Of a DNA stretch of 64,000 nt, positions 35,103 to 43,254 are shown piece after piece. The notes beneath the pieces were generated by a model. That model was not told the DNA's origin and searched no databases. It was given only the letters and a program-made list of their open reading frames with translations. Within the stretch, counting starts at the first letter, position 1. Every line of letters starts with the position of its first letter. Source of the stretch: Ralstonia sp. A12 (GTDB lineage: Bacteria > Pseudomonadota > Gammaproteobacteria > Burkholderiales > Burkholderiaceae). The stretch is taken from NCBI RefSeq assembly GCF_000801955.1, contig NZ_JSZO01000002.1, positions 186,001 to 250,000 of the forward strand. Direction: 5' to 3'. A program made the position numbers and the translations under genes.

Positions 35103-36188
35103 TCACGCGGCCTGCGCGTGTTCTGCGGCCAGGAAGTCGCACACGGCCCGCGTGACCTGCAAGGTGGTCGCATGGCCGCCCAGGTCGCGCGTGTGCAGCG
35201 CCGGGTTGGCGGTGACGGCCTCGATGGCTTGCATCACACGCTTGGCGGCTGCCTGCTCGCCCAGGTGCTCCAGCAGCATCACCACCGACCAGAACGTGCC
35301 GACCGGGTTGGCCAGCCCCTTGCCCATGATGTCGAAGGCCGAACCGTGGATCGGCTCGAACATGGACGGATAACGGCGCTCCGGATCGATGTTGCCGGTG
35401 GGCGCAATGCCCAGGCTGCCGGCCAGCGCAGCAGCCAGGTCGCTCAGGATGTCCGCATGCAGGTTGGTGGCGACGATGGTGTCGAGCGTGGCCGGACGGT
35501 TGACCATGCGGGCGGTGGCGGCATCCACCAGCTCCTTGTCCCACTTCACGTCGGGGAATTCCTTGGCGATCTGCACGGCGATCTCGTCCCACATGACCAT
35601 GGCGTGGCGCTGTGCGTTGGACTTGGTGATGACAGTCAGCAGCTTGCGCGGACGCGACTGCGCGAGCTTGAAGGCAAAGCGCATGATGCGTTCCACGCCG
35701 GCACGGGTCATCATCGACACATCGGTGGCGGCTTCGATCGGGTGGCCCTGGTGCACGCGGCCGCCCACGCCGGCGTATTCGCCTTCGGAGTTCTCACGCA
35801 CGATCACCCAGTCCAGATCGTTCGGGCCGCAGCGCTTGAGCGGTGCATCGATGCCCGGCAGGATGCGCGTCGGGCGCACGTTGGCGTACTGGTCAAAGCC
35901 CTGGCAGATCTTCAAGCGCAGGCCCCACAGCGTGATGTGGTCGGGAATCTGCGCATCACCGGCTGAGCCGAACAGGATGGCGTCTTTGTCGCGCAGGGCG
36001 TCCAGGCCCTCGGCCGGCATCATCACGCCGTGCTGGCGGTAGTAGTCACCGCCCCAGTCGAAGTTCTCGAACTCGAAACGGAAGCCGGCGCCAGCGGCGG
36101 CCAGCGCTTCCATGACTTCACGACCGGCGGGCACGACTTCCTTGCCGATGCCGTCGCCGGGGATGGTTGCAATGCGGTAGGTCTTCAT
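35103..36188 (-). CDS. ttuC: Tartrate dehydrogenase / D-malate dehydrogenase (decarboxylating)
   Basis: A 361-residue member of the isocitrate/isopropylmalate dehydrogenase family. IATIPGDGIGKEVVPAG, DWVIVRENSEGEYAG and NLHADILSDLAAALAGSLG are the family signatures; overall it matches the TtuC/DmlA group that oxidises tartrate or D-malate with NAD+ and divalent metal. The ATG at 36188 has a GGAG ribosome site; the open frame to 36257 is not used. It is divergent from a LysR gene with a palindromic element between, and upstream of dctA and pyk. DmlA (D-malate to pyruvate) is an equally fitting name. Confidence 0.9.
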   Translation of the reverse strand: MKTYRIATIPGDGIGKEVVPAGREVMEALAAAGAGFRFEFENFDWGGDYYRQHGVMMPAEGLDALRDKDAILFGSAGDAQIPDHITLWGLRLKICQGFDQYANVRPTRILPGIDAPLKRCGPNDLDWVIVRENSEGEYAGVGGRVHQGHPIEAATDVSMMTRAGVERIMRFAFKLAQSRPRKLLTVITKSNAQRHAMVMWDEIAVQIAKEFPDVKWDKELVDAATARMVNRPATLDTIVATNLHADILSDLAAALAGSLGIAPTGNIDPERRYPSMFEPIHGSAFDIMGKGLANPVGTFWSVVMLLEHLGEQAAAKRVMQAIEAVTANPALHTRDLGGHATTLQVTRAVCDFLAAEHAQAA

Positions 36189-36275
36189 GGGTGTCTCCTC
36201 ATCGGAATGCGGGTGGGGTGTGCGGCGTGTTGTGTGGCAATGGTCGGTGCTGGACACGGTTTTGGATCACGCCTA

Positions 36276-36296
36276 AAGTTAATCCATTCTTAACTT
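36276..36296. promoter_or_regulatory. LysR-type operator AAGTTAA-N7-TTAACTT
   Basis: An inverted repeat with 7-bp arms and 7-bp spacer, containing a T-N11-A core, in the 126-bp region between ttuC and the divergent LysR gene and ending 18 bp before the LysR ATG. This is the form of a LysR recognition site; assignment to the adjacent regulator is inferred. Confidence 0.6.
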
Positions 36297-36314
36297 CAGG
36301 TTGAAAGTGAAGCC

Positions 36315-37244
36315 ATGTCGGTTCCCGGTATCCAACCTGCTGAGCTGGGCTTCTTTGTCGCCCTGGCCACGGCCGGCAGCCTGAGCGCGGCGGCGCGCAA
36401 TCTCGGCATCACCACGGCGGCGGTCAGCAAGCGCCTGGCGCAGATGGAAGGGCGCATCGGCATGCCGCTGGTCACGCGCACGACCCGGCGCATGAGCCTG
36501 ACGCCCGAAGGGGAGGTTTTCGTGGAACGCGCCCGGCGCATCCTGGGCGAGATCGATGACCTGGACCAACTGCTGACCCAGGCCAAGGGCCGACCGAGCG
36601 GCCTGCTGCGTGTGAACGCCACGCTGGGTTTCGGGCGCATGCACATCGCCCCGGCTATTTCGGAATACGTGAAGGCGTATCCGGAGGTGGATGTGCAGCT
36701 ACAGCTGACGGCCGATCCGCCGCCGCTGAACGAAGACTTGTTTGACGTGTGCGTGCGCTTTGGCGAGCCACCGGACGCGCGCATCATCGCCAAGAAGGTG
36801 GCACCCAACCGCCGGTTGCTGTGTGCCTCGCCCAACTACCTGCGCCAGCATGGGGCGCCGCAGACGCCCGCTGAGCTTGCCCGCCACAACTGCATCGGCA
36901 TCCGGCAGGGCAGCGACGCCTATGGTGTGTGGCGCCTGAGTTCCGGCAAGGCCCGTAAGTCCGATGGGCGCCGGACGGAAACCGTGCACGTGCGCGGCAA
37001 CCTCACCACCAACGATGGCGAGATCGCCGTGAACTGGGCGCTGGAAGGGCACGGCATCGTCATGCGCGCGGAATGGGACATCGCGCGCTACCTGCAGAGC
37101 GGCCGGCTCGTGCAGGTGTTGCCGCAGTACGCCACGCCCGAGGCCGACATCTATGCGGTGTACCACCAGCGCCATCAGCTGTCTTCGCGCATCCGGCTGT
37201 TCGTGGATTTCCTGGTCAGCCGGTTCGACCAGTCACCGCGCTGA
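36315..37244 (+). CDS. dmlR: LysR-family transcriptional regulator (TtuA/DmlR)
   Basis: A 309-residue LysR regulator: N-terminal helix-turn-helix (AGSLSAAARNLGITTAAVSKRL, TRTTRRMSLTPEG) and effector domain (GLLRVNATLGFGRMHIAPAI). Divergent from the tartrate/D-malate dehydrogenase gene and probably activates it in response to malate or tartrate, as TtuA and DmlR do. It is clearly paralogous to the LysR at 15495-16415. Confidence 0.88.
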   Translation: MSVPGIQPAELGFFVALATAGSLSAAARNLGITTAAVSKRLAQMEGRIGMPLVTRTTRRMSLTPEGEVFVERARRILGEIDDLDQLLTQAKGRPSGLLRVNATLGFGRMHIAPAISEYVKAYPEVDVQLQLTADPPPLNEDLFDVCVRFGEPPDARIIAKKVAPNRRLLCASPNYLRQHGAPQTPAELARHNCIGIRQGSDAYGVWRLSSGKARKSDGRRTETVHVRGNLTTNDGEIAVNWALEGHGIVMRAEWDIARYLQSGRLVQVLPQYATPEADIYAVYHQRHQLSSRIRLFVDFLVSRFDQSPR

Positions 37245-37256
37245 CATCTCTGTCGC

Positions 37257-37844
37257 TCAGGATCGGGTGCAAAGCCGCGCGGTGGCGCGATCCAGCGCAA
37301 TGCGATGCAGCGTGTCGAGCGATTTCTCGCGGGCGACGCGGCCGATTTCCTGTGCGACCTGCGTCGGGCAGTCTGCCTGGCTGCGGGCCGGGGCGGCGTT
37401 GTGCAGGCTTTGCAGGATCGCTGTCTGCAGTTTGTCCAGGCGCGGCCGAATGTCACCGGCCAGACTTGGCCGCGGCGTGTTGGGCGCAGCGCCCGCTCTG
37501 CGCCAATCGTTGAGCAGGGCGTATTGCACTTCCTTGTTGGCTTCGATCTGATCGGCAAAGACATTGGCCACGTCGGTGGCGCTCAACCCGAAGGTGGGCG
37601 CGGTGCCCGAAACGTTGGCGATGACCTTGGCCTCCCGCTCGGGGTCGTAGACCGACTGGCCGGTGTCCCACTTGCTCAGGGCCACCTGATCGGCGGTGAC
37701 AAGGCGATCCGCCAGATGGCGCAGCAGCGGCGCGAAGGCGCTTTCCTGGGCAGTGACCGGGGCCGCGCAACCCGCTACGAGACACACGGCGCTGGCGAGC
37801 AAGGCTGTCTTGGCCGTGACGAACGGCTTGAAGGAGAGGTTCAT
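37257..37844 (-). CDS. Exported chorismate mutase (AroQ-gamma type)
   Basis: A 195-residue protein whose mature part matches the secreted AroQ-gamma class: LADRLVTADQVALSKWDTGQ, YDPEREAKVIANVS and VFADQIEANKEVQYALLNDW contain the helix-borne Arg, Lys and Glu residues of that fold. Residues 1-25 are an export signal with LVAGCAA, which could be a lipobox, so the protein may be a lipoprotein or freely periplasmic. Converts chorismate to prephenate. Four C-terminal-half Cys are few, but a disulphide is possible. Monocistronic, convergent with the LysR gene (12-nt gap). Confidence 0.85.
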   Translation of the reverse strand: MNLSFKPFVTAKTALLASAVCLVAGCAAPVTAQESAFAPLLRHLADRLVTADQVALSKWDTGQSVYDPEREAKVIANVSGTAPTFGLSATDVANVFADQIEANKEVQYALLNDWRRAGAAPNTPRPSLAGDIRPRLDKLQTAILQSLHNAAPARSQADCPTQVAQEIGRVAREKSLDTLHRIALDRATARLCTRS

Positions 37845-38035
37845 GGCGGGCGTCGGCGGATTGCCGGATGTTTACGTGGGTTGGCAATCGCCATGATACC
37901 GATGCGGACCCGCATCCGGAGCGCGCCCGCATTACGTTTGCACGTGATGTTCTCTACAAACCCAGGTATCATGCGGACTACGCGCCGTGTGTGTCTGCAA
38001 AGCCAGAGACGGCGCGGTTAGCTGAGCCTACGACG

Positions 38036-38386
38036 ATGGATTTCTACCCCGATCTGGAAGGTTTGCCGCTGTTCGCCAAACCCGCATTCGGCTGGGAGGA
38101 TTCGGCGTCGGCAGCGCCAACCGAAACACCCCCTGCCAAACCCCGCCGTCTGCGCCAATGGCGCGGCCCGATCACGCATTGGGAACGCGGCTACCGCTCC
38201 CACTATTACCGCGACAAACGCGGCAAGAAGCTCGGTGAAATCCACCTGAGCCCGCGTGGCCAGGCGCCGCTCGTCTATCGCTGGCTGGCCGGCACGCTCT
38301 CGGGCATCGAAGGGTCGCTGTCGCACGCGCGTGTGCGGGTGGAAGAGGCGATCGGGTTTGGGATGCGGCAGATGGCGCTGTTCTAG
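38036..38386 (+). CDS. Conserved hypothetical protein
   Basis: About 116 residues, beginning MDFYPDLEGLPLFAKPAF, with a basic centre (RQWRGPITHWERGYRSHYYR) and a C-terminal EEAIGFGMRQMALF. No signal peptide, membrane helix or recognised domain. Codon use is like its neighbours, which supports its being a real gene. The ATG at 38036 is preferred; the frame is open upstream to 37868. Confidence 0.5.
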   Translation: MDFYPDLEGLPLFAKPAFGWEDSASAAPTETPPAKPRRLRQWRGPITHWERGYRSHYYRDKRGKKLGEIHLSPRGQAPLVYRWLAGTLSGIEGSLSHARVRVEEAIGFGMRQMALF

Positions 38387-38462
38387 GCAGCGCAGCGCCA
38401 CCAGCAGACTTGAGCGGGCGCCCGTAGAATGCGCGCCAGCATTCCAGCTCAGGAGCTCAGGT

Positions 38463-38903
38463 TTGACAGCAATCCCCGATACCCTGCAATGCATCTGCGG
38501 CCGCGTGCAACTGCGCATTGCCGGCGCACCTGCCGCACGCGCCAACTGCCACTGCAACGCCTGCCGCGATTTCTACGGCACGCCGGTGTTCTCCGCTACT
38601 GCATGGGACCCGGCGCACGTCACCATTGAACGCGGCGCCGATGACCTCGCCGTCTTTCAACATCCCACACGCCAGTTCAAGCGCAATTTCTGTCGCCACT
38701 GCGGCGAGACCCTGTTCGGCAATAACCGGTTCGGCATGGCGGTGATTCCCAACAGCCTCTTTGCGCGCGCTGCGCACAACACGCTGCCCGATGCCCTGGC
38801 ACCGACCATGCACCTGTTCTACCGGCATCGCGTGGTGGATGTGGCCGATGCGCTGCCCAAGTATCTGGATGGGTGGGACGGGCCGACGCACGAAGCGGTC
38901 TGA
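38463..38903 (+). CDS. GFA-family (glutathione-dependent formaldehyde-activating enzyme-like) zinc protein
   Basis: A 146-residue protein of the GFA/CENP-V fold. Zinc-binding cysteines occur in CICGRVQL, CHCNACRDFYG and CRHCGETLFG, the usual spacing for the family. The start is TTG at 38463: AGGAG lies 7 nt upstream, and no ATG in frame is nearer. Members are mostly uncharacterised; few actually bind glutathione-formaldehyde adducts. The preceding and following genes are unrelated small hypotheticals. Confidence 0.85.
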   Translation: MTAIPDTLQCICGRVQLRIAGAPAARANCHCNACRDFYGTPVFSATAWDPAHVTIERGADDLAVFQHPTRQFKRNFCRHCGETLFGNNRFGMAVIPNSLFARAAHNTLPDALAPTMHLFYRHRVVDVADALPKYLDGWDGPTHEAV

Positions 38904-38959
38904 GCTGGCGCAGGCACACGCGATGCGTCAACGAGGGTTCACCAGATCAGGAGAGCCCC

Positions 38960-39286
38960 ATGTCCACCATCGTCCGTATCTTTATTGACCACGCCGACGC
39001 TGAAGCGGCCCGACAGACCGTACTGCGCTCTGGCCTGACACTCGATTGCGTGGCGCTCTCGTATCAAGGTGACGAAGCCGGTGCCGTGCGCGGCAACTTC
39101 GTCAGCGGAGACCACCAGCCGCGCGGCGAGATGGCCGAAACCTACGAGAGCAAGTTCCAGAACGTCGTGCTGGGCGGCCGCTATGTGCTGATCGTCGAGG
39201 CCGATCCGACAGAAGCTGCCGCCACCGAAGTCATACTGGCGAAGGCTGGTGGCGCCGCGATCGATGATCTGTGTCCCAGGCACTGA
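38960..39286 (+). CDS. Small conserved hypothetical protein
   Basis: A 108-residue protein beginning MSTIVRIFIDHADAEAARQT, with a repeated alternation of strand and helix that suggests a small alpha/beta (ferredoxin-like) fold: RIFIDHADAEAARQTVLRSG and YVLIVEADPTEAAATEVILA. An AGGAG ribosome site precedes the ATG. No catalytic motif. Function unknown. Confidence 0.6.
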   Translation: MSTIVRIFIDHADAEAARQTVLRSGLTLDCVALSYQGDEAGAVRGNFVSGDHQPRGEMAETYESKFQNVVLGGRYVLIVEADPTEAAATEVILAKAGGAAIDDLCPRH

Positions 39287-39332
39287 CCCCGATATGGGCT
39301 CGTAGAATGCGAGGCAGTCCTTCTGCTGCCGC

Positions 39333-40436
39333 ATGCCTATGCCCGCCGCCAATCGCCCGCCGCCCCGCATCGCCATCCTTTACCAGGCGTTGCCGCCGCC
39401 CGTGATTGACGGCCTGCGCAAGGACGCCAAACCGGGCGGCTATTCCGACAGCGGTGCGGACATCGCCTTTGCGCTGCGTCAGTCCGGCCATGACCTGCTG
39501 ACACCCGTGGCTGAACCTAACCCGGCACGTGCAATGGACTGGGTCTTTGCCGATACCGCTGAGGGCATTGCCGATGCGCTCGCACGGGGTGCGACGCTGT
39601 TGTGGGCCAACACCGTGCTGTTTGCGGGCCACCCGCTCGAAGCCACCACACGGCGAGTACAAATCGTCGGCCAGCTGCCACAACGCCAGCAGGACGCAGA
39701 CGACAAATTCGCGACCAATGCGATGTTGCGTGCGCGCGGGCTGCCTGTGGCCGCGTCTTGCCTCGCCGGGCACGAGCCGATGGGTGACGTCCCGCCGATC
39801 GATGCCTTCGATGCCGATGTGTTGGATCGTCTCGGTCTTGCTTTCCCCCTCATCATCAAGCCGGTGCGCGGACGCGGCAGCCAGGGCGTGACGCTCGTGC
39901 GTGATCTGCCTGAACTCCATCGCGCAGCGGCGGCCTTGCTTGATGGCGGCGCCTTCGGCAATGCACTCATCGTCGAGCAATTCCTGAGCGGGCAGGAGCT
40001 GACGCTGACCGTCATGCCACGTCAGCCGGATTTGCCTGCGCACTTCAGCAGCGAGACCGCCAGCGTGCTGCCACCCGTGCGCCGCTTTAATCACGACAAC
40101 GGCGTCGCGCCCTACAACGGCGTTGTTGCCGTCACGCAAAACAGCGCGGCGCTCACCCCCGAAGAAACGGAAGCACCTGCTGTGCGCGCACTGATCGCCG
40201 ATTGCCTGCGTGCGTACGAACTGGTCGGCGCCCGAGCGCCCATCCGCATCGATTGCCGAGCCGATGCAAGCGGGCGCTGCCGGCTGTTCGACCTCAACAT
40301 GAAGCCGAACATGACGGGTGCGGGCAGGCCAGGGCGGGAAGATCAGGACAGCCTGACCGCGATTGCGGCGCGGGCTGTCGGGTGGTCCTATGTAGAGTTG
40401 CTGGCGCGGATGGTGGCTGGTGCGTGGCGCGGGTGA
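39333..40436 (+). CDS. ATP-grasp ligase, D-alanine-D-alanine-ligase-like
   Basis: A 367-residue ATP-grasp protein. PLIIKPVRGRGSQGVTLVRD supplies the ATP-binding lysine and glycine-rich loop, ALIVEQFLSGQELTLTVMP the central ATP-grasp strand with acidic residue, and IRIDCRAD with LFDLNMKPNMTG the metal-binding Asp/Asn segment. Substrate specificity cannot be read. It lies alone, upstream of a solute-binding-like gene by 46 nt; peptide or small amide synthesis is possible. ATG at 39333 or 39339 are equivalent choices. Confidence 0.8.
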   Translation: MPMPAANRPPPRIAILYQALPPPVIDGLRKDAKPGGYSDSGADIAFALRQSGHDLLTPVAEPNPARAMDWVFADTAEGIADALARGATLLWANTVLFAGHPLEATTRRVQIVGQLPQRQQDADDKFATNAMLRARGLPVAASCLAGHEPMGDVPPIDAFDADVLDRLGLAFPLIIKPVRGRGSQGVTLVRDLPELHRAAAALLDGGAFGNALIVEQFLSGQELTLTVMPRQPDLPAHFSSETASVLPPVRRFNHDNGVAPYNGVVAVTQNSAALTPEETEAPAVRALIADCLRAYELVGARAPIRIDCRADASGRCRLFDLNMKPNMTGAGRPGREDQDSLTAIAARAVGWSYVELLARMVAGAWRG

Positions 40437-40481
40437 GCGCTATACCATTCGATATTCTTCCCAGGTTTACTAGGCACGATC

Positions 40482-41255
40482 ATGTCCATCGACTCGACCT
40501 TGATTGCCGCGCTGGCGCCCACGGGCGTGCTGCGCGCCTCCATCAACACGGGCAACCCGATCCTTGCTGGGCTGGATGCGCAAGGGCAGGCCGTTGGCGT
40601 GTCCGTTGATCTGGCCCGTGCGCTGGCTGAACGCTTGGGTGTTGCGTTGAAACTGGTCGTGGTGGATGCCGCCGGCAAGTCGGTCGACGTGGTGTCGCAA
40701 GAGCAAGCGGATATCGGCTTCTTCGCCATCGACCCGCGTCGCGCGGCGAGCATCGCCTTTACCGAGCCCTACGTGCTGATCGAAGGCTATTACCTCGTGC
40801 GCAACGATTCGCCCATCCGCACCAACGCCGATGTGGATCGCGCGGGCAATCACGTGGTCGTCGGTAAGGGCAGTGCGTACGACCTCTTCCTCACGCGCGA
40901 ACTGCACCATGCCGAGATAGTGCGCGCACCCACGTCGCCGACGGTGGTGCAGACCTTCCTCGACACGCAGTGCGAGGTGGCGGCGGGCGTCAAGCAACAG
41001 CTTGAAGCCGACGCTGCCAACGTGCCGGGCCTGCGATTGCTGGACAAGCGCTTCATGGTGATCCGCCAGGCAATGGGCGTGCCGACCAGCCGAGGTGCGA
41101 AGGCGGCTGCGTACCTCGCGGGGTTTGTTGAAGACATGAAAGCATCGGGGTTTGTTGCGCAGGCGTTGCAGCGGCATGGGGTGACGGGCGTCACGGTGGC
41201 GCCGGCGACCAAGCATCCGGGCGCGATTGTTTCGCAGCTTTCTGGCTACGCCTGA
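40482..41255 (+). CDS. Amino-acid-ABC-type substrate-binding domain protein lacking a signal peptide
   Basis: A 257-residue protein of the bacterial extracellular solute-binding family 3. LRASINTGNPILAGLDAQGQ, GVSVDLARALAERLGV, ADIGFFAIDPRRAASIAFTEPY and the hinge GKGSAYDLFLTREL match the fold. The N-terminus (MSIDSTLIAALAPTGV) has no hydrophobic signal, so the protein should stay in the cytosol, unlike normal members. No ABC permease or ATPase gene is adjacent. A cytosolic sensor or cyclohexadienyl-dehydratase-like enzyme are alternatives. Confidence 0.75.
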   Translation: MSIDSTLIAALAPTGVLRASINTGNPILAGLDAQGQAVGVSVDLARALAERLGVALKLVVVDAAGKSVDVVSQEQADIGFFAIDPRRAASIAFTEPYVLIEGYYLVRNDSPIRTNADVDRAGNHVVVGKGSAYDLFLTRELHHAEIVRAPTSPTVVQTFLDTQCEVAAGVKQQLEADAANVPGLRLLDKRFMVIRQAMGVPTSRGAKAAAYLAGFVEDMKASGFVAQALQRHGVTGVTVAPATKHPGAIVSQLSGYA

Positions 41256-41291
41256 TGTACGCCTGTCATGCGGGGTAAGAACATCGCGCCT

Positions 41292-41840
41292 ATGAATCCG
41301 TCCGAACTCAAATCTCTCAGTAAATTCCTCAGCCTGATCCTGCGCCACGAGCCCGAGCGCATCGGGCTGACGCTTGACGATGCCGGCTGGGCCGGCATCG
41401 ATACGTTGCTGGAAAATGCCACCGCATCAGGGCGCCCGATGACGCGTGCGCAACTCGAAGCCGTGGTTGAAACCAGCGACAAGAAACGCTTTGCGATCAG
41501 CGAAGATGGCCTGCGTATCCGTGCCAACCAGGGCCATTCGATCGATGTGGACCTCGGCCTGTTACCCGTGGCGCCGCCTGCCGTGCTGTACCACGGCACG
41601 GCAACGCGTTTTCTGGCGTCCATCCTGGCCGCTGGCCTGGACAAGCGCCAGCGCCACCACGTACACCTGACCAGCGATCTTGCCGTTGCACGATCAGTTG
41701 GCCAGCGCTATGGGGTTGTGGTGTTGCTGACGGTGGACGCAGCGCGCATGCATGCCGATGGACACGTGTTCTTCCGCTCAGAGAATGGTGTGTGGCTGAC
41801 CGACACGGTGCCGGCGCACTACCTTTGCGCCGACGCTTGA
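41292..41840 (+). CDS. kptA: RNA 2'-phosphotransferase Tpt1/KptA family
   Basis: A 182-residue enzyme using NAD+ to remove an internal RNA 2'-phosphate, or to ADP-ribosylate RNA 5'-phosphate ends in some bacterial homologues. SKFLSLILRHEPERIGLTLD at the N-terminus, RFAISEDGLRIRANQGHSI and LYHGTATRFLASILAAGL (the His-Gly-Thr NAD+ site) and VHLTSDLAVARSVGQRYG are the family motifs. Bacteria lack the eukaryotic tRNA-splicing pathway, so the substrate is unclear. The ATG at 41292 is favoured over 41268. Confidence 0.9.
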   Translation: MNPSELKSLSKFLSLILRHEPERIGLTLDDAGWAGIDTLLENATASGRPMTRAQLEAVVETSDKKRFAISEDGLRIRANQGHSIDVDLGLLPVAPPAVLYHGTATRFLASILAAGLDKRQRHHVHLTSDLAVARSVGQRYGVVVLLTVDAARMHADGHVFFRSENGVWLTDTVPAHYLCADA

Positions 41841-42017
41841 GCGGAAGGCATGATTCCCGCACACAGGTGCAATCCATCCCATCTGACACATGTGTTTGCG
41901 CAACTTGAGTCGGTAATGTAGACAAGTTGGCTGCAGTTCGTGCCCCACCACCCGGTGATGCCCGCAAAACGTTGTCTCACGTAGAATCCTCCCGCTCAAG
42001 ACCCGGGGAGGGTGCCC

Positions 42018-43190
42018 ATGCTGGATCCAGGCGTCGCCATTGCCACGTCTGCGCTAATGAGCTTTGTGCTCCTGGTGCTGCTGGGCTCATTGCTGCGCAC
42101 GGGCAAGCCGGGTGTGGCCGAGTGGTTTGGCGCCAACCTTGCCGTGGTGCTGGCATTGCCGATGCTTCTGCTGCGCGGCAAGATCCCCGATGAACTTTCC
42201 ATCGTTGCGGCCAACGTGCTGTTGGCGCTGGGCGGTGCGGCGTACTACGCAGGCTGCGCGCGCTTTCTGGGGCGCCGGCCGCACTGGCCCGCCCTGCTGG
42301 CGGGCGTGGCGACGGTGGGCCTGGCTGTCATCTACTGGCGCTACGCCATCGACAGCATCCCAATGCGCGTGTTTTCGACCACGCTGTTTTCGGCGGCGTT
42401 CTGCACGGCGCTGGCCTGGATGCTGGTGCGGCATCCGCCAACCGACCGGCCAACGTATCCGTATCGGGTGACGGCCGCGATTGCCTTTACCTTTGGCGCT
42501 TGCCAGCTCGCGCGCGGCATCTACTTCCTGACGCTCGACACCGCCTCCAGCCCGAGCATGTTTGCCACGGCGGGCAGTGTGCTGCTGCTGGTGGTTGCGG
42601 CGGCCATCATGCCGATCCTGTCGATGTCGGCCATGCTGATGATGCACGACGCACTGCTGGCCGATGCGCGCGAAGCCGCCAACCGCGACTTCCTGACCGG
42701 CGCGCTGTCGCGCAAAGGCTTTGAAACACTGGCACGCCGCTATGTGGACCGCTTGCAGATGGAGGCGCGGCCGCTGTCGCTGCTGATCCTGGATCTGGAC
42801 TATTTCAAACGCATCAACGACACGCTGGGCCATGCCGGTGGCGATGCCGTGCTGCGTGCCTTCGTGCAGATGGCGCAGGCGCAGTTGCGGCCGACCGACT
42901 TTCTGGGGCGCATCGGCGGCGAGGAGTTCGCGCTGCTGCTGCCGGAAACCAGTCTCGACAACGCCATGCATCTGTCTGAACGGTTGCGCAAGGCGGCGGC
43001 TGCGCAGGCGGTGGCGATCGGTGCACAGGTGCATCACTACAGCCTGAGCGGTGGCGTGGCCAGCTGGCAGGCGGGTGAATCCTTCGACCGCTTGAGCGTA
43101 CGCGCAGACCGCGCGCTGTACGACGCAAAGCGCCAGGGGCGCAACCGAGTCTGCGCTGCCGACGTCACCAACGCTGCCGGTGTGGTCTAG
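42018..43190 (+). CDS. Membrane diguanylate cyclase (GGDEF domain)
   Basis: A 390-residue protein with about seven membrane helices in residues 1-215 and a C-terminal GGDEF domain (about 225-385). RIGGEEFALLLPETSLDNAM is the active site, and RPTD five residues before it is the product-inhibition I-site, so the enzyme should make c-di-GMP and be feedback-inhibited. GALSRKGFETLARR and LDYFKRINDTLGHAGGDAVL are conserved. The ATG at 42018 with GGGGAGG 7 nt upstream is preferred to the GTG at 42012. The 5' leader holds palindromes (ACACATGTGT at 41886-41895 and CAACTTG/CAAGTTG arms at 41901-41929). Confidence 0.92.
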   Translation: MLDPGVAIATSALMSFVLLVLLGSLLRTGKPGVAEWFGANLAVVLALPMLLLRGKIPDELSIVAANVLLALGGAAYYAGCARFLGRRPHWPALLAGVATVGLAVIYWRYAIDSIPMRVFSTTLFSAAFCTALAWMLVRHPPTDRPTYPYRVTAAIAFTFGACQLARGIYFLTLDTASSPSMFATAGSVLLLVVAAAIMPILSMSAMLMMHDALLADAREAANRDFLTGALSRKGFETLARRYVDRLQMEARPLSLLILDLDYFKRINDTLGHAGGDAVLRAFVQMAQAQLRPTDFLGRIGGEEFALLLPETSLDNAMHLSERLRKAAAAQAVAIGAQVHHYSLSGGVASWQAGESFDRLSVRADRALYDAKRQGRNRVCAADVTNAAGVV

Positions 43191-43254
43191 CCCGCTGGGC
43201 CTGCATTCACTGCCTATCCTGTAGAGGTGTGCACACCACACTGCAGGAGGCGCC

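Noticed and set aside
37305-38021. Plus-strand open frame of 238 codons
   Set aside because: Mostly antisense to the chorismate mutase gene; no domain or start signal.
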